22,622 nt of DNA from an uncultured Gemmatimonadota bacterium (GCA_937961295.1 CALGOK010000163.1:1-22622); one strand, 5' to 3'; shown: positions 1 through 11,938, counted from the first letter of the stretch. Notes: a model not told the origin generated them from the letters alone. Numbers and translations: made by a program.

Positions 1-920
<920 letters not shown>

Positions 921-924
<4 letters not shown>

Positions 925-1670
925 TCGACGTCGCGTTCGCGCCCAACGACGTCGAGCCGGCCGACGTCGCGGGGCGCGCCGTGGTGGTGATCGACGTGCT
1001 GCGCGCCACCACCACCATCTGTGCCGCGCTCGATCACGGGGCCCGGGCCGTGATTCCCGCCGCCGACACCGAGGACGCCGCCCGCCTGGCGCAGGCGCTC
1101 GACCGCCGCGACGTGGTGCTCGCGGGCGAGCGCAACCTCGACCCGATCCCCGGCTTCCAGGTCGGCAACTCGCCGGCCGAGATGACCGCGGAGACGGTGC
1201 GCGGCAGGTCGGTGGTGATGACCACCACCAACGGCACCCGTGCCCTGCTCGCCGCGGGCCACGGCAAGGCGGTGATCATCGCCGCCGGCGTGAACCTCAC
1301 CGCCGCCGGCGCGCGGGCTCGCGAGCTGCTGGCCGACCACGGTGACCTGCTGATCATCTGCGGCGGTCGCGAGGGCGGCTTCGGGATCGATGATGCGTAC
1401 GTGGCCGGCCGGATCGTGGTCGGCGCCATGGGCGGCTCGCGCTCGCGCAAGGGGCTCTCCGACGCGGCGATCGCCGCCGTCGACCTGGTGCGCCGCTACG
1501 GCGACCGCATCGACCGGGTCCTCGCGATCAGCAGCGCCGGGCGCGCGCTCTCGCGCGGCGGCTATCGCGACGACATCGCCTACGCGGCGAGCGTCGACCG
1601 GCACCCCGTGGTCCCCGTCTTCCGGGAACGGCGCGTGACCCTCGGCGCGGCCGTCGCCGCGCGACCGTGA
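921..1670 (+). CDS. comB: ComB-family 2-phosphosulfolactate phosphatase
   Basis: A 249-residue protein. ComB removes phosphate from 2-phosphosulfolactate (Mg-dependent), the second step of the sulfolactate branch toward coenzyme M. The family is also common in bacteria that make no coenzyme M, where its role is unsettled. Family marks are DVLRATTT (residues 25-32), a GERNLDPIPGFQVGNSP block near residues 69-85, a TTTNGTRAL block, and a CGGREGGFGIDDAYVAGRIV segment. The start is GTG at 921, giving a 4-bp GTGA overlap with accC; an in-frame ATG at 474 lies deep inside accC and is not credible. The end overlaps ftsK in the same way. comA and comC are not in the window, so substrate and pathway are not established here. 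Confidence 0.88.
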
Positions 1671-3898
1671 GCCCCGAGAACCGCCGCCGGATCGGCGCGA
1701 CCCTGGCGCTTGCGGCAGGGGTCTTCGTCGCGCTCACCCTGCTCCCCGTCAACCTCACCGGGCCGTTCGGCCACTTCCTCGGCCCCGCGCTCTGGCGCGC
1801 GCTCGGGCTCGGTGCGCTCGGGCTTCCGCTGCTGGGCGTGCTTGTGGCCCTCGCCGGCTTCGGCCGACTCGGCGGACTGGAGCCGCGGCGCGCGGCGATC
1901 CTGACCCTCGCCGGCGCGATCCTGATTCCCTACGTGATCGGCGTGCTGGGGCGGGTCGATCAGGCGTCGTTCCTCGCTCCGCTGGACGAGTGGCGCTGGG
2001 TGGCGCGCGCCACCGGATGGTTCCCGGGATTCCTCGCCCGCGCGGCGCTCGATTCGATCGGCGTGGCCGGCGGCCTCATCGCCGGGTTCGTGGCGCTGAC
2101 GGGAACCACGCTTGCGACGCTCGCCTGGCATCCGCTCCGGCGACTCGAGGAGCGGCCTGACGGCGAGACCTCCCAGGCGACGGAGCCGGTCCGCGAGGAG
2201 GCCGATGCGGCCCCGCCATCGCGGCGGCCGGCGCGCGCCGCGCGCGCCAGGGCGGAATCGCCCCCGCCCGTGCTGGAGCCCGAGCCCGACGAACCGCCGG
2301 CCGAGCCGCCGCCACCGGTGGCCGACGACGAGGTGCTCCCGCCGATCGACCTGCTGAGCGCCGCCTCCCGCGAGACCGAGGCGGAGGACGAGGCCGAGCT
2401 CGACCGGCTCGGCGAGCTGCTGCTCAACACGCTGCGCACCTTCAAGGTCGACGGCTCACTGGCCGGCCGGACCACCGGGCCGGCCGTGAGCCAGTTCGAG
2501 GTGGTGCCGGCCGCGGGGGTGAAGGCCGGTCGCATCGTGGCGCTCGCCGACGACCTGGCGATCACGATGCGCACGCCGTCGCTGCGCGTGGCGCCGCTCC
2601 CCGGACGCGGCGCGGTGGGGGTGGAGATCCCCAATCCGCACCCGCGGATGGTGACGCTGCGCGAGATCCTCGAGAGCGACGCCTGGACCCGGTCGACCGC
2701 GACCCTCCCGGTGGTGCTCGGTCGCGACGTCGAAGGAAAGCCGGTGATCGGCGACCTGGCGCGGATGCCGCACCTGCTGGTGGCCGGGGCGACCGGCAGC
2801 GGCAAGTCGGTGGCGATCAACACGATCATCACCTCGCTGGTCTACCGGTATCCCAAGCGGTTGCTGTGGTTCGTGATGATCGATCCCAAGATGGTCGAGC
2901 TGTCGATCTACGGCAGCGGCCCCGGCGACGCCACGGGGTTGCCGCACTTGCGCAAGCACGTGATCACCGACAACCGCGACGCGGCCAGTGCGCTCAACTG
3001 GGCGGTCCAGGAGATGAACCGGCGGTACAAGCTGCTGCAGGCCAACGGCGCGCGGCAGCTCAGCGACTTCAACCGCAAGGTGCGCGAAGGCAAGCGGCTG
3101 AAGAACCCGCCCGACCTGCGGCCCACGCTGTCGACCATCGCGGAGCAGGGTGGCGACGGCGGGCCCGACGGCGAGGCAGCGTGGCGCGAGGAGTACGGCG
3201 ACGGCGAGCTGCCGATGATCGTGGTGATCGTCGACGAACTCGCCGACCTCATGATGACGGTGCAGGGGGAGATCGAGAAGCCGCTGGCGATGCTCGCGCA
3301 GAAGGCGCGCGCGATCGGCATCCACCTCATCCTCGCCACGCAGCGTCCGAGCGTGAACGTCCTCACCGGGCTGATCAAGGCGAACTTCCCGAGCCGGATG
3401 GCGTTCCGGGTGGCGAGCAAGGTCGACTCGCGGACGATCCTCGACCAGAACGGCGCCGAGGCGCTGCTCGGCAACGGCGACATGCTGTGGATCCCGCCGG
3501 GGAAGAGCGAGCCGGTTCGCATCCAGGGCGCCTACATCGGCACCGATGAGACCGAACGGCTGATCGACTGGTACCGCGGTCGCGGTGAGGCCGCCGCCGC
3601 CGAGGGACGGCCCGACATCGTCGAGGAGGGGCGTGCATCCTCGGGCGAAGGCGATGGCGCCGACTCGGCCGGCGGCGACGACGGCCAGCGCGATCCGCTC
3701 TTCCGCCAGGCCGCGGAGACGTGCATCCAGCACCAGGGCGGCAGCACGTCGCTGCTGCAGCGCCGACTCGGCATCGGCTACGGCCGCGCCGCCCGGATCA
3801 TCGACCAGCTGCACGACGCCGGGATCCTCGGCCCGCCCAACGGCAGCAAGCCGCGCGACGTGCTGATCGCGATCCATCAGGTCGACGAGTACAGTTGA
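1667..3898 (+). CDS. ftsK: DNA translocase FtsK/SpoIIIE
   Basis: A 743-residue membrane-anchored ATP-driven DNA pump that clears the chromosome terminus from the division septum and, in many bacteria, activates XerCD dimer resolution. The N-terminal part has about four hydrophobic segments (near residues 10-30, 46-66, 76-94, 130-155). A short Pro/Glu/Arg-rich linker (about 160-235) follows; it is much shorter than in E. coli FtsK. Then come the motor domain with Walker A GATGSGKS (374-381) and Walker B in MIVVIVDELADLMM (about 515-528), and a C-terminal winged-helix gamma domain (YGRAARIIDQLHDAGILGPP, from about 705) that reads polar KOPS-type sequences. An acidic Gly-rich insert (about 490-512) sits just before Walker B. 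The GTG start overlaps the comB stop by 4 bp, so translation is probably coupled. The stop codon is the first edge of a long inverted repeat. Confidence 0.96.
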   Translation: MSPENRRRIGATLALAAGVFVALTLLPVNLTGPFGHFLGPALWRALGLGALGLPLLGVLVALAGFGRLGGLEPRRAAILTLAGAILIPYVIGVLGRVDQASFLAPLDEWRWVARATGWFPGFLARAALDSIGVAGGLIAGFVALTGTTLATLAWHPLRRLEERPDGETSQATEPVREEADAAPPSRRPARAARARAESPPPVLEPEPDEPPAEPPPPVADDEVLPPIDLLSAASRETEAEDEAELDRLGELLLNTLRTFKVDGSLAGRTTGPAVSQFEVVPAAGVKAGRIVALADDLAITMRTPSLRVAPLPGRGAVGVEIPNPHPRMVTLREILESDAWTRSTATLPVVLGRDVEGKPVIGDLARMPHLLVAGATGSGKSVAINTIITSLVYRYPKRLLWFVMIDPKMVELSIYGSGPGDATGLPHLRKHVITDNRDAASALNWAVQEMNRRYKLLQANGARQLSDFNRKVREGKRLKNPPDLRPTLSTIAEQGGDGGPDGEAAWREEYGDGELPMIVVIVDELADLMMTVQGEIEKPLAMLAQKARAIGIHLILATQRPSVNVLTGLIKANFPSRMAFRVASKVDSRTILDQNGAEALLGNGDMLWIPPGKSEPVRIQGAYIGTDETERLIDWYRGRGEAAAAEGRPDIVEEGRASSGEGDGADSAGGDDGQRDPLFRQAAETCIQHQGGSTSLLQRRLGIGYGRAARIIDQLHDAGILGPPNGSKPRDVLIAIHQVDEYS

Positions 3899-3982
3899 GG
3901 GGCGACATGCGAGGGGCGAAGGGCGAGGGGCGGTGTGCCGCACGCACCGCCCCTCGCCCCTCGCCCTTCGCAGGTCGCCCCT
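3898..3982. repeat. Heptad inverted repeat 1, convergent terminator
   Basis: Arms of about 38 bp (3898-3935 and 3945-3982) pair with only about three mismatches. Each arm is a run of 7-bp units: AGGGGCG, ACATGCG, AGGGGCG, AAGGGCG, AGGGGCG on the left, and AGGGGCG, ACCTGCG, AAGGGCG, AGGGGCG, AGGGGCG read from the right on the other strand. It begins in the last base of the ftsK stop and ends inside the stop codon of the minus-strand gene, so it fills the whole convergent junction. There is no T-tract; a role as bidirectional terminator or 3'-end stabiliser is inferred from position and stem strength. Confidence 0.85.
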
Positions 3983-5003
3983 AGTGGTGCCCGCCTCCCT
4001 GCCTCCCGTGCGCCAGCAGGTATCGCAGGTCGATCGCCAGTTCCGGGTCGTCGGGATCGAGCGCGGGCCAGTCTGACGGCCGTTCGGGTGCCACCAGCAT
4101 CACCAGGTTCACCATCCCGCCGTCGGGGACCGCGGCCGTCGAGCCGTTGTCGTAGCTGCCGTCGAGGGTGTAGCGCCGCCCGGCACGAAGCCGGATGCCG
4201 TCGCCGCGCACCCCTGGGAGGATCCGCTCCACCGCCGCCACCCGGCCATCGGCCTGTCGCTCGGCCGTGAGCGAGAAGAGCTGGCGGCCGCCGGCTTCCC
4301 GGAGCGCCATCGCCACGGCGTGGTCGTGGAGATGCCCTCCCGCCGCGAGGATGCGCGCATCGATCGGCTGGGTGAACGAGGCGGACTGGCGACTGCTCCC
4401 GGTCGGCACGTCAAACGTTCCGCTCCGCCCCACCGGGTAGACCACGTTCACGTACTCGATGAGGACGTCGACCGGCCGAAGCCGCGCGGTGCTCGGCGTC
4501 CACTTCGCCACGATCTCGACCGTGACATCGGGGAATGCCATTCCCGAGTGGTTGTGCCAGTAGACCGTGACCCCCATCGGCATGCCGCGCTGCATCGGGA
4601 TCCCCACCGTGGCGGGGAGCATCATCGCGCCGGTCTCGGGGCCCCACGAGGCGAGTCGCTCGTACGCAGGATAGAGCAGCTGCCGGCGCCCGAAGTTGAT
4701 CAGGTTGGCGTGGTGCCCCACCGTTGCCGGCAGCTCGCGACCGGCGGCGTCGAGGTAGCGCAGCGTGGCACCGCGCACCCAGCCGTCGACGGGCCACTCG
4801 AAGCGTGCCAGCGGCGGCGGCGCATCCGCGGCGTGGTCGCCGTAGCCATGCCCGCCCTTGCCGATGGCGAACGAGCCGACCCGGATCACGACCTCGTGAC
4901 GGGCGGAATCAATGGTGACCGTCGCGCGGCCATCCACCGTGGCGGGCCGAAGCGGCGCGACGGTGGCCGTGGTGGCGAGAACCAGCGAGAGGAACGTCGA
5001 CAT
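3981..5003 (-). CDS. Putative secreted copper type II monooxygenase-like protein
   Basis: A 340-residue protein of no confirmed family. The N-terminus (residues 1-16) is hydrophobic and Ala/Thr-rich, resembling a weak signal peptide without a basic n-region. The body looks beta-rich. Candidate metal ligands are HH at 97-98, WHNH at 149-152, HLHDH at 224-228 and Met297 in DGGMVNLVM. Their order and spacing resemble the two copper sites of peptidylglycine alpha-hydroxylating and dopamine beta-monooxygenases (HH, H, HxH, then Met about 72 residues later). Unlike those enzymes it has no cysteine, so the disulfides are absent. The C-terminus ends in GGGHH. The ATG is preceded by GGAG at 6 nt spacing on the minus strand. 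It is convergent with ftsK and divergent from yraN. Enzyme activity is inferred only from the ligand pattern; a non-catalytic copper-binding protein is equally possible. Confidence 0.55.
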   Translation of the reverse strand: MSTFLSLVLATTATVAPLRPATVDGRATVTIDSARHEVVIRVGSFAIGKGGHGYGDHAADAPPPLARFEWPVDGWVRGATLRYLDAAGRELPATVGHHANLINFGRRQLLYPAYERLASWGPETGAMMLPATVGIPMQRGMPMGVTVYWHNHSGMAFPDVTVEIVAKWTPSTARLRPVDVLIEYVNVVYPVGRSGTFDVPTGSSRQSASFTQPIDARILAAGGHLHDHAVAMALREAGGRQLFSLTAERQADGRVAAVERILPGVRGDGIRLRAGRRYTLDGSYDNGSTAAVPDGGMVNLVMLVAPERPSDWPALDPDDPELAIDLRYLLAHGRQGGGHH

Positions 5004-5133
5004 GGCGTGCTCCAGTTGAGGACGCCACGACGATCGGTGGCTCCGATCAAGTCGCGATCAAGGCCGCATCGTTTGACGCCCCGTGGCGGCGCGCGGTGCC
5101 GCTCCCACGCGACCCCGGACGCCATCCTCCGCC
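5004..5133. promoter_or_regulatory. Divergent intergenic region with 8-bp direct repeat
   Basis: This 130-bp spacer must hold promoters for the minus-strand PHM-like gene and for yraN. CGATCAAG occurs at 5044-5051 and again at 5055-5062, one helical turn (11 bp) apart, which would suit a dimeric regulator. I cannot assign convincing -35/-10 pairs in either direction. Confidence 0.3.
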
Positions 5134-5526
5134 ATGCGCCGCGACCCCTCCCTCTGGACCGACCGTCGTCACCGTCAGGGCCTCGAGGCGGAGGAGGCGG
5201 CTGGGCGCTGGCTGGCTGGGCGGGGATGGCGGATCGAGGCGCATCGCTGGACGCTGGGGCGCAACGACCTCGACCTCATCGCCCGCAAGGCCGACCTGGT
5301 GGCGTTCGTGGAGGTGAAGCTCCGGCACAGCGACCGTTGCGGAGCCGGGGTCGAGGCGATCGGCCGTCGCAAGCGCGCCGCCATCGAGCGGGTGGCCTGG
5401 AGCTGGATCCTGCGGCACGGGCGGGGCGGGGACCGTTATCGGTTCGACGTGATCTCGATGGAGCGGGCCGACGGGCTGGGCCGGGTGGAGCACCTGGAGG
5501 ACGCCTGGCGGCCAGGTTGGCGGTAG
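5134..5526 (+). CDS. yraN: UPF0102 family protein YraN (endonuclease-like fold)
   Basis: A 130-residue member of the UPF0102/YraN family, small proteins with a restriction-endonuclease-like fold and suspected but unproven nuclease function in DNA metabolism. The typical order is present: GLEAEEAAGRWLAGRGW (about 13-29), then RNDLDLIARKADLVAFVEVKLR with the D...ExK active-site pattern. The usual GEIDLI motif is RNDLDLI here, so the first acidic residue is replaced while Asp and the EVK pair remain. The ATG at 5134 is chosen because family members start shortly before this Gly-Glu helix; an in-frame ATG at 5083 would add an unconserved Arg/Pro-rich tail. No clear Shine-Dalgarno is seen. It sits directly before recA, which fits a link to recombination or repair. 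Confidence 0.85.
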   Translation: MRRDPSLWTDRRHRQGLEAEEAAGRWLAGRGWRIEAHRWTLGRNDLDLIARKADLVAFVEVKLRHSDRCGAGVEAIGRRKRAAIERVAWSWILRHGRGGDRYRFDVISMERADGLGRVEHLEDAWRPGWR

Positions 5527-5681
5527 ATGGTCTCCAAGTGGATCAAAACGCTACACTTTTGGCTATTGCTTCGGGAAGATTTCGGTTGTACTTTGGTTGG
5601 TATTCGGGGTGTGGATCGAAATACTACACTTCGACACCCACTTCGCTTCTCTCGTCATCTCTTCTCTCTTCTGAGGTTCGC
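5527..5681 (+). promoter_or_regulatory. AT-rich recA leader with paired direct repeat
   Basis: This 155-bp spacer is far richer in A/T than anything else nearby. A 21-bp sequence occurs twice, at 5538-5558 and 5611-5631, with 18 of 21 bases identical; both copies begin GTGGATC and end CTACACTT, 73 bp (seven helical turns) apart. The second copy lies in a partial dyad (TCGAA at 5616-5620 and TTCGA at 5630-5634). A pyrimidine-rich stretch and GAGG at about 6 nt before the recA ATG follow. I read this as the recA promoter and probable SOS or other damage-response operator region. The LexA site of this lineage is not known to me, so the assignment is inference. Confidence 0.5.
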
Positions 5682-6733
<1,052 letters not shown>

Positions 6734-6737
<4 letters not shown>

Positions 6738-7363
6738 TCGTCGACGGGCTGACCCCCGATCCGCGGCGCCCGGGGAGCACCCGGGTGCACGTCGACGGGC
6801 GGCCGGCTTGGACGGTGCCGGCCGACGTGGTGCGCGAGCTGGCGCTCGCGGTCGGCCGGCCGGTGCCCGGCGGTGCCACGGAACGGCTCGAGCGCGCCGC
6901 CGACGAGGAGGGGGCGCTGCGCGCGGCACTCCGACTCCTCGAACGGCGTCCGCACGGCCGTGTCGAGCTGGATCGCAAGCTTCGGCGCAAGGGCCACGGC
7001 GAGGCGGCGGCCGCCGCCGCCCTCGCGCGGCTCGACCGCCTCGGCCTGCTCGACGACGCGGCATTCGCCGAGTCGTACGTCTCGGCGCGTGCAGGCCGGG
7101 GACGGGGACCGGCCCGCCTGCGGCGCGACCTCGAGGCACTCGGCGTGCCGACTGCCGCGATCGATCGCGCCCTTCGCACCATCGCCACGGATGATGTGCC
7201 GGATCCGTGGGTGCGCACGCTGGAGCAGGCCACTCGCCGCGCCGCCGCCATGAAGGGGCTGCCGCGGCTCACCCGGCAGCGCCGGCTCCACGCCTTCTTC
7301 GCCCGCCGGGGGTTCACTGGCGAAGAGGCGCGCGAGGCGATCGAGCGGTTGGTGCGGGGCTGA
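6734..7363 (+). CDS. recX: Recombination regulator RecX
   Basis: A 209-residue RecX, slightly long for the family because of an N-terminal extension of about 60 residues. RecX binds the RecA filament groove and limits filament growth and recombinase activity. The three-helix repeats are visible: ALRLLERRPHGRVELDRKLRRKGH, then LARLDRLGLLDDAAFAESYVSAR, then RRDLEALGVPTAAIDRAL, with a final LHAFFARRGFTGEEAREAI. GTG 6734 overlaps the recA stop as GTGA, so recX is cotranscribed and probably translationally coupled to recA, the usual arrangement. A hairpin at 7403-7431 follows closely. Confidence 0.93.
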
Positions 7364-7402
7364 TTCCGCACCGGACCTCCCTCAAGCCGGTTGCCCGCGA
7401 TG

Positions 7403-7431
7403 AGGGGGCGGTGAGGCTGCCACCGCCCCCT
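7403..7431 (+). terminator. Hairpin after recX
   Basis: An 11-bp perfect stem (GGGGGCGGTG at 7404-7413, CACCGCCCCC at 7421-7430, plus a closing A-T pair) with a 7-nt loop, 40 bp after the recX stop. There is no T-run. It is the likely end of the yraN-recA-recX transcript. AGCCGGTT (about 7385) and AACCGGCT (about 7474) form an outer pairing around it. Confidence 0.65.
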
Positions 7432-7524
7432 GACGCGAAGTGACCTCTGGCCTGTGCGGGCGGGCAGCCGAACCGGCTCCCTCCTCGCGAAGCGGCCGCG
7501 CGCGGATTGTCCCGGCCCTCGGCA

Positions 7525-7618
7525 AGACAGGGAGAGGGCACCCGGACACCCGTCCGTGCCGACACCGGCATCTGGGCCGGGGTGGGGACGGTGGCATCCG
7601 TGTGCCCTCTCCCTGTCT
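7525..7618. repeat. 94-bp element with 17-bp perfect inverted ends
   Basis: AGACAGGGAGAGGGCAC at 7525-7541 is the exact complement of 7602-7618. The 60-bp interior carries further partial pairing (CCGGC/GCCGG around a short loop), so the whole unit can fold as a branched hairpin. It lies upstream of the proposed alaS -10 hexamer, so it is more likely a second terminator or a small mobile (MITE-like) remnant than part of the alaS leader. No convincing target-site duplication flanks it. Confidence 0.6.
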
Positions 7619-7689
7619 GGCCTTCCTGTCCGCTGGATCGAGCGACCCGCCAGTTGCCGTGGACCGCAGTTCCCGGGCGGCTTCCCGGT

Positions 7690-7695
7690 TAGTTT
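7690..7695 (+). promoter_or_regulatory. -10-like hexamer of alaS (leaderless type)
   Basis: TAGTTT ends 8 nt before the alaS ATG and no Shine-Dalgarno lies between, suggesting transcription begins at or next to the start codon. No good -35 is seen. Confidence 0.4.
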
Positions 7696-7703
7696 TCCGG
7701 GCT

Positions 7704-10303
<2,600 letters not shown>

Positions 10304-10307
<4 letters not shown>

Positions 10308-10609
10308 GTTCCGGTGACGAGGCCTGGGTCGAGGCGCGGATTGCCGGGGCGCCAGTCACGCTCGCCGAGCGGGTGCGCGCGTTCCTGGTCGAGGCACCCG
10401 ACGCGGATCCCGTCGACCGGTTCGCGACGGCGGGGCGGAGCGCGCTCGCGGCGGCCGAGTCGCGGGGCGCCGATCGCGGGGCCGCGCTCGACCTGCTCGC
10501 GGCGGATGCGCTGATCACCCTGGCGCTCCTGGCGGTCGCGGAACGCTCGCCCGGTCGGCTCGCCGAGGAGGCGGCCCGGCTTCGCACCGAGGTGGCGGCC
10601 AGCGGATGA
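10304..10609 (+). CDS. Small uncharacterised protein between alaS and cpsB-like gene
   Basis: A 101-residue, Ala/Arg/Leu-rich, probably all-helical soluble protein that I do not recognise. It has no Cys, no His, no signal peptide and no clear motif. The most hydrophobic stretch, LLAADALITLALLAVAE (about residues 66-82), is broken by acids and reads as an amphipathic buried helix rather than a membrane span. The GTG at 10304 overlaps the alaS stop (GTGA) and its own stop overlaps the next ATG (ATGA), which is good evidence it is a real translated gene. An ATG at 10292 is the alternative start. Its codon usage matches its neighbours. Confidence 0.7.
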
Positions 10610-11370
10610 TCGACCTGCACTCGCACCTGCTGCCGGGTGTCGACGACGGCTCCCGCACGGTGGCGCAGTCGGCGCGGGTGCTGGCCGCGTTCAAGGCCCA
10701 GGGGGTGACCGACATCGCGGCGACGCCGCACCTGCTCGCCTCGCGGGCGGGGGCCGGGCTCCCCGAGCACTACGAGGCGGCGTGGGAGAAGCTCCGCGGG
10801 GTGATCCCTCCGGGGGTCACGGTGCACCGCGGCGCCGAGGTGATGCTCGACCGGCCGCTGCCGCCCGAGGTCGCCGCGACCCGCGACATCACGCTGGGCG
10901 GGACGCGGTACCTGCTGGTGGAGTTTCCCCGCATGGTCGCCGCGGAGATCGTGGCGCGCGCGCTGCGCGAGGTGATGCAGTACGGGCTGGTCCCGGTGCT
11001 CGCGCATCCCGAGCGCTACTCGTGCTGCTCGGTGGAGGCCGTCCGCGCATGGCGGGAGATGGGGGCCGTGATGCAGGTCGACGCGACCACGCTCACGATG
11101 ACGACGTCGCGCGAGGATCGCGCGCGCGACCTGGAGCGCGCCGGCGTGGCCGACATCCTCGCCGCCGACAATCACGGCGACGACCGGTCGGTGGCCTCGG
11201 CGCTCGACTGGCTGGCCGAGCATGACGGCGCGGAGCAGGCGCTGCTGCTCCTCGACGCGAACCCCCGCGCGATCCTCGATGACCGCGCGCTCTACGAGGT
11301 GGATCCCCTGCCGATTCGCGACTCGCTCTGGGGCCGGATGCGCCGGCTGTTCGCCACTGATGACCACTGA
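10606..11370 (+). CDS. CpsB/YwqE-type PHP-domain tyrosine phosphatase
   Basis: A 254-residue PHP-fold metal phosphoesterase of the CpsB/YwqE/CapC kind. In Firmicutes such enzymes dephosphorylate the bacterial tyrosine kinase that governs capsule or exopolysaccharide export. The metal-binding motifs are in order: HSHLLPGVDDG (His5, His7, Asp13, Asp14), ATPH (His42), EVMLDR, AHPERY (His134), and a late AADNHGDDRS in place of the usual SDAH. No tyrosine kinase or Wzz partner gene lies in the window, so its substrate here is unknown. The surrounding heptose and glycosyltransferase genes favour an envelope polysaccharide role. ATG 10606 overlaps the preceding stop by 4 bp, and gmhA overlaps its end by 11 bp. 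A histidinol-phosphatase-type PHP enzyme is the alternative. Confidence 0.85.
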   Translation: MIDLHSHLLPGVDDGSRTVAQSARVLAAFKAQGVTDIAATPHLLASRAGAGLPEHYEAAWEKLRGVIPPGVTVHRGAEVMLDRPLPPEVAATRDITLGGTRYLLVEFPRMVAAEIVARALREVMQYGLVPVLAHPERYSCCSVEAVRAWREMGAVMQVDATTLTMTTSREDRARDLERAGVADILAADNHGDDRSVASALDWLAEHDGAEQALLLLDANPRAILDDRALYEVDPLPIRDSLWGRMRRLFATDDH

Positions 11371-11938
11371 CCCCGACCGGATCGCCGCCGGCCTCGGCGA
11401 GCTCGGGGCGCTCGCCGACCGCACCGCGGCGGCGGCGCAGGCGCTCGGCCCGATCGTCGCCGCGATGCGCGGCTGCCTCGCCGGCGGCGGCACCCTGTTC
11501 TTTGCCGGCAACGGCGGGTCGGCGGCAGACGCGCAGCACCTCGCCACCGAGTACGTGGTGCGCTATCACTCCGCGCAGCGTCGCGCGCTCCGTGCCGTGG
11601 CCCTCACCACCGACTCGTCGACGCTCACCGCGGCCGGCAACGACTTCGGGTTCGAGCAGGTCTTCGCCCGGCAGCTCGAGGGACTGGGACGGCCGGGCGA
11701 CGTGCTGGTGGTGCACTCCACCTCGGGCAACTCGCGCAACCTGGTCGCGGCGGTGGAGGCGGCCCGCGAGCTCGAGATGACGACCGTCGCGCTGCTCGGT
11801 GGCGACGGCGGTGCGCTGCTGGGCCTCGTCGACCATGCCTTCGTGGTGCCAGACGACCGCGGCAACCACGTCCAGGAACTGCATCTCGCGATCCAGCACC
11901 AGATCGCGGCGATCCTCACGGCGGAGTTCGGCAGGTGA
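11360..11938 (+). CDS. gmhA: Sedoheptulose-7-phosphate isomerase (SIS domain)
   Basis: A 192-residue GmhA, normal length. It converts sedoheptulose 7-phosphate to D-glycero-D-manno-heptose 7-phosphate, the first committed step to ADP- or GDP-heptose for LPS core or S-layer glycans. The SIS domain shows FFAGNGGSAADAQHLATEYVVRY (sugar-phosphate loop with the catalytic Glu of TEY), STSGNSRNL (second phosphate loop), and HVQELHLAIQHQI with the catalytic or zinc His. The ATG at 11360 lies inside the previous gene's end, giving an 11-bp overlap. The matching kinase is hldA at 20623-21624 on the opposite strand. A DiaA-type SIS protein is the alternative, but the motifs fit GmhA better. Confidence 0.9.
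   Translation: MTTDPDRIAAGLGELGALADRTAAAAQALGPIVAAMRGCLAGGGTLFFAGNGGSAADAQHLATEYVVRYHSAQRRALRAVALTTDSSTLTAAGNDFGFEQVFARQLEGLGRPGDVLVVHSTSGNSRNLVAAVEAARELEMTTVALLGGDGGALLGLVDHAFVVPDDRGNHVQELHLAIQHQIAAILTAEFGR

Larger units (their letters stand above)
7364..7703. other. 340-bp non-coding gap between recX and alaS
   Basis: No gene is supported here. It contains the recX terminator-like hairpin, a 94-bp inverted-repeat unit at 7525-7618, and a -10-like hexamer just before alaS. The frame of alaS stays open back to 7440 but encodes an Arg/Pro/Ser-rich stretch with no alanyl-tRNA synthetase character. Confidence 0.6.

Noticed and set aside
2456..3943. 495-codon minus-strand open frame opposite ftsK
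   Set aside because: Shadow of the motor domain; it also crosses the palindrome 3898-3982.
4320..5681. Open frame running into recA from far upstream
   Set aside because: It is antisense to the PHM-like gene and out of frame with yraN; RecA similarity starts at 5682 with a ribosome site.
7440..7703. In-frame upstream extension of alaS (88 extra residues)
   Set aside because: The extension is Arg/Ser/Pro-rich, translates two hairpins, and lacks any synthetase similarity; the normal AlaS N-terminus begins at 7704.
7364..7703. T-box or other riboswitch controlling alaS
   Set aside because: No T-box sequence or specifier-loop architecture is recognisable, and the likely -10 lies downstream of the hairpins.
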